Positions 59,829 to 64,000 of a DNA stretch of 64,000 nucleotides are shown piece after piece. Under the pieces are notes generated by a model, which made no database searches, was not told the origin of the DNA, and saw only the letters and a program-made list of their open reading frames with translations. The position numbers and the translations under genes are program-made. The stretch is from Blastomussa wellsi (lineage: Eukaryota > Cnidaria > Anthozoa > Scleractinia > Plerogyridae), in assembly GCA_947652115.1 (NCBI GenBank), contig OX393561.1, positions 42,932,113 through 42,996,112 of the forward strand, read 5' to 3'. Position 1 is the first letter of the stretch. Every line of letters begins with the position of its first letter.

Positions 59829-62410
59829 TATTGCTTTCTAAACCAGCTAACTCCTTATCACTTGGAGCAGAATGCAAAAGGAGAACAACATTATTTAATT
59901 GCTAAAAACTTAAAGTAGTTCAAATTAGCTACTCAATTTTTTGTGTTATGTAAATATTGTCGAGTAACTCTTTGTGCTACTAAAAACAATTTAGATAACA
60001 AAATAAGGTCGACATGCGGCTAAACATTACAATCAAACAATTTTACAACGACGCAAAAACATATTGAAATTTAACATCGATTACTTGGGAGTAGTTTAAG
60101 TGATTTTCTCTGCCTTAGTTTAAAATCGTCTTTTATCAGTTTATTGCCAAACAAATATTTGGTATCGTGATTGACGGTTGCTATACAGTTTGCTTTTTCA
60201 CTGACGTTCTTGTGTCTCCAAGCACAGTAAAATCACAACAGAAGCAAGGAGAAATTCTAACACCTTTATGTCTTGGAATAAACGTTGTTATTGCCATTTC
60301 ACGAGTAATAACGCAAAATTAATACAACATCCCTCCAGGATTACCTCACTTTTAACTTGTTTATAAGAAGTTCCTGTTCGTTGAGTGCGTTTCGAAGTAA
60401 AAATGAACGACCATGAAAAAAGCGTCGCTGGGAAACACTTATAGCCCGCAATTTTTTGGCCATGAAAAGATACCTGGGACAATATTTTATCGCTTTGACG
60501 ACACTAATCAGGTTTTTACAAATTAACTCATTTAGTATTAGCTGAAAATACAACTAAATCAAACCGTTGTCGTAATAATTTTGATTTGTCGACCAGGATT
60601 TCAACAGACAGTGGCGCTGATGTTAGTTTGGGGCAATTTGTAGTTGACCTTGTAAATGTTACGCGTACGGGAAAAAAGAGTTCATGAGAGAAATTACATC
60701 GTGAAATAAATTAGGACTTGCCCTTTGAGAATGCCGAACACCAAATCTTTCTTTCTTGTCCACCGGCGTGTTTGATCTCTCTTGATCGGCTTTAAAGTTT
60801 TTCAACCCCACTGTGAATCTGCACAAAAAAAGCGATCAAGTAATCAATTATCAGAGAATTTTGAATTCCTCCCAATAAGGTGATGTCACCGAGGTGATGG
60901 GCTCAAATGATTTTCTTGTTGTGCGAAAAATTATGGTTTAATCACTAATATCATCGATCGTTCCAAGAACAGTCGAGTTGAAGAAAAGCATCAATATTTT
61001 CATTTGCCTCCTTCATGTTATCTTTTATGACAAAAGGATGATATCCGACTACGATTTGAGGCCGGGACATCTGACGAAAATCTTAGAAAGCATGGGTCAA
61101 AATTGTTTTATCAAATTTTAGTGGGCACGCCAAAACACTTAAAATAATCCACCATGGTCAGTATTGTGATTTACTACATGGCGACTCACAGAATTGTTGA
61201 TCGATAAATTAAATCCTACGTTCTCAAAACTGCATTTTCATTTCATACGTAACCGAAAAAAATACAGTTTATGTCTAAGAGAAGGCTTAGTTATGTGATA
61301 ATTAATTTTCTCCATTTGCACGTAATTTTTCACCTTATTCCCTGGTTCGTTTCCGCCGTTTCCAGCAGCAGCTGACAATAATACTATTTTTAAGAGAAAA
61401 GAAACAGGACCGACTGAAACCTATATTCTTAATTAGAAATAAAATTGAAGCTTTACCAACCTTTTCAACGATTTATCGCTGCTTGCCTAATTTACAAATG
61501 GAAGAAAGTCATCTTTTTGCTGTTTTACTCGACTGGCTGTGTGTGGCAGTTTGAATGGCGTGGAACGCTTTTTGGTTCAACATGGCTGACGCTAGTCGCG
61601 CGCTTACCAAAACAAGTGACATATGGAAATTTCTGCTGCATTTAAATGACGGAGAGAAATTGTTTACAAGTGAAAAGGAATAAAACTGCAACGCCTATTT
61701 CTTTGTTAAACTAATATTTCTCTCTCTGTTGTCAGTAACACACTTGCAGGCTGTATTCGAATAATAGATCTTTTTCACAAAACGAAATACGGCGATTTCT
61801 AAAATAACGCTGCATGAAAGACTAAAAGGCCTCCGTGTTTCCAAGGCTACGTATACATAGCAACAAGCTGTTGATAGAGAGAACAGTTGTGAAGTAAAGT
61901 CCACAAAGAAAGCTCAATAAAACGCTGTCCAAATGTGTTTACTTTTGAAGATGTGAAAACACATCGAGTGATTTATGTAAATTTAAATGCATTTAATTTT
62001 CTGCTTTTGAAATCAAAATAGGACGTGAAAACAAAGATTAAGTTGTATGAAGAACAACGCGCTTCCCGCACAGACTGTTGATACTAATGCTTGGGCTTGA
62101 AAAGAAGAAACAAAAAATCACAAGAGAATATTAAGACATGGACCTACACCAAGAGAATACTCAAAAAAGAAAATTACGTTTGTTATTGCTTTGATGAACT
62201 CAGGATCGAGGCGCCATTGTCTGATAGGCTTTTCGACTCACATAAAAGATAAAGACCGCGCGCAATGCGTACTGGTCCGCCTTGGGTCTTTGACATTGAA
62301 ACACAACCGATTTTGATTGGCTGAGCAAATAGTTTGGGCTACTAAGAGGGTCTTAATGGGGTAGTGGCGTTTACGGTTAACGGTTAACTTTTTTGCTTTT
62401 TTGCGGCTAA

Positions 62411-64000
62411 AAAATTCAGGAGTTAAACTCTAAACTTTTTAACCATTTACACCAAATTAAGGCCCAAAAACTTCAACAATTAATAGGTCCTCAAATTACT
62501 TGTGACTCATCACTTGAAAACCTTAACACCGTGGTTACTATTCCAGAAAATCTTCCGCTCTCCGACTCAGAGAAATCCGTCCTCAGTAAGGGCTTGAATT
62601 TTGTTCCTATATCCAAAAAACCGGACGAATTCTCAGTTAAGCAAGATGTTGAAAAATTCCTTCGCCGCGTTCAACTGAAAGCCTTTTTCCATGACAAAGA
62701 GCATGATTCTAACACCTCTGACAAAGATACTTTCGAGACGCTTCAGACTCGAAAATCTAAGTGGACTCCCCCAGAGGGCCAGTTTGCTTCTTTAGATTTT
62801 TTCATTAAAAAATGCCGTTACGACATCACCAAACTTAATTTCAATCGTAACACCAAATTTTCCAACCTTTCTTCGGAAAAGAGGACGGCGCTAAAAAACC
62901 TTAGTAAGCGCAAAGACATAATTATCAAAGCGGCCGACAAAGGCGGCGCTTTAGTTGTTTGGCGGGCCGACCTCTACCAAAAAGAAGCTTTGCGGCAACT
63001 TTCTGACACCTCTTTTTATGCTAAAGTCGATAAAGATATCACCTCCACTAACCAACAAATTGTCAAGAGCACTATTAACGACCTTATAGTCAAACAAGAA
63101 TTGCCGGCTACTGCTACCAATCTCATCATTACCACTCCCAGAACCTCGTGTATTTACTTTTTACCTAAAATTCACAAACCTAACAACCCAGGTCGACCTA
63201 TCGTCTCTGCCTGTAGTTGCCCTACCGAACTCATTTCCAGCTATTTAGACAAAATTATGGCACCTATTGTCAGATCTTTACCGTCATACGTTAAAGACAG
63301 CCAACACGCACTTCAAATTTTTCGCGATTTCAATTTCCTGGGCAAAGACAAACTTATTTTAACTATGGATATTACATCTCGTTACACCGTCATCCCAAAT
63401 GGCGAAGGTCTTCTAGCCCTCAAACATTTTTTTGATTTACGCACTGTTAAGGAACCAAGCTCGGAAACATTACTCCGCCTGGCTGAGTTAGTGTTAACAC
63501 TCAACTGTTTTTCATTCGCGAACAATTATTACAAACAAATCAATGGCGTGGCCATGGGTACAAAAATGGGACCCAGCTACGCCAATCTTTTCGTAGGCTA
63601 CATTGAACACCAATTTTTCAATCAATACAACGGCCCAAAACCTGAACTCTATCGTCGCTACATTGACGACTGTATCGGCGCTACCTCTTCTACCAGGGAG
63701 GATCTTAATCAATTTATAACCGCTGTTAATTCGTTTCATCCTGCCCTTAAATATACCTGGGAAATTTCCGATACTTCCTTAGCATTCCTGGATATCAAAG
63801 TTTCTATCGAAGGCAACAGTTTATGCACCAGTGTGCACTACAAACCCACAGATTCTCATAGCTATTTGTTGTATTCATCTTCACATCCATCACATGTCAA
63901 GAATTCCATTCCTTATTTCTTAGACTTCGCCGTCTTTGAAGTGACGACTCTGATTTTTCCTTAAAATCAGAGGAAATGTGCAATTTCTTCGACAAACGCG
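62411..64000 (+). mobile_element. Penelope-like element reverse transcriptase, damaged, runs off the window
   Basis: The frame is open from the codon after a TAA at 62408 to 63963, beginning KIQELNSKLFNHLHQIKAQK. RT landmarks are IIKAADKGGALVVW, FLPKIHKP and GRPIVSA, LTMDITS (motif A), NGVAMGTKMGPSYANLFVG (motif B), YRRYIDDC (motif C) and AFLDIKV. All are typical of Penelope-like elements rather than LINEs or LTR elements. Around 63913-63921 a small deletion shifts the frame. The neighbouring frame carries a TGA at 63937 and then resumes DSDFSLKSEEMCNFFDKR to the window end. The RT is thus broken at its C-terminal side; the GIY-YIG endonuclease expected downstream is outside the window. No ATG start is clear. 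Confidence 0.88.

Larger units (their letters stand above)
57262..62410. other. Intergenic region without a recognisable gene
   Basis: Upstream of the doublecortin gene no host exon could be supported. The region holds the TIR element at 58095-58940, the Penelope terminal fragment at 59263-59496 and the fold-back element at 59590-59828. From 59830 to 62390 I see only AT-rich sequence with short, unconvincing ORFs. The doublecortin promoter should lie just above 57261. Confidence 0.55.

Overview
The window looks like nuclear DNA of an anthozoan cnidarian, most probably a stony coral. It has metazoan-type genes with many small exons and standard GT-AG introns, AT-rich introns, and a dense load of small fold-back and terminal-inverted-repeat elements, tRNA-derived SINEs, LINE scraps and a Penelope-like retroelement. 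The taxonomic call is an inference from gene content and repeat style; no species-specific marker was used.

Layout. (1) 1-22284, minus strand: 5' part of CNOT1, the scaffold of the CCR4-NOT deadenylase. I could place 23 coding exons that join in frame into 967 residues; the gene runs off the left edge. Its introns hold a 1.2 kb G/C-skewed 19-bp minisatellite, several TIR elements, LINE and SINE pieces and a Penelope-type terminal repeat with a hammerhead-ribozyme-like core. (2) 22667-23173, plus strand: intact single-exon ARPC4, head to head with CNOT1 across a 382-bp shared promoter region. (3) 23174-28629: no gene seen, repeats. (4) 28630-38093, minus strand: a complete five-exon furin-like proprotein convertase (763 aa) with signal peptide, prodomain, all catalytic residues and a C-terminal membrane anchor. 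(5) 38094-48307: no host gene recognised; many repeats, including a complete 2300-bp element with perfect 43-bp TIRs, a TAA target duplication and a decayed gene for a SAM-like/NLS/acidic protein. (6) 48308-53893, minus strand: a four-exon gene of unknown function (729 aa model) whose second exon seems to duplicate part of the first. (7) 55492-57261, minus strand: an uninterrupted doublecortin-domain gene (DCDC2-like, 589 aa). (8) 57262-62400: no gene, fold-back elements and a second Penelope terminal fragment. (9) 62411-64000, plus strand: a damaged Penelope-like reverse transcriptase running off the right edge.

The host genes do not form one pathway: mRNA turnover (CNOT1), actin branching (ARPC4), secretory-protein processing (convertase) and probably microtubule/cilium biology (doublecortin protein). 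The most unusual material is in the repeats: a TIR element with helically phased GATCCCCCC arrays at both ends, fold-back elements whose stems co-vary between copies, and several repeats that end within about 35 bp of splice sites.
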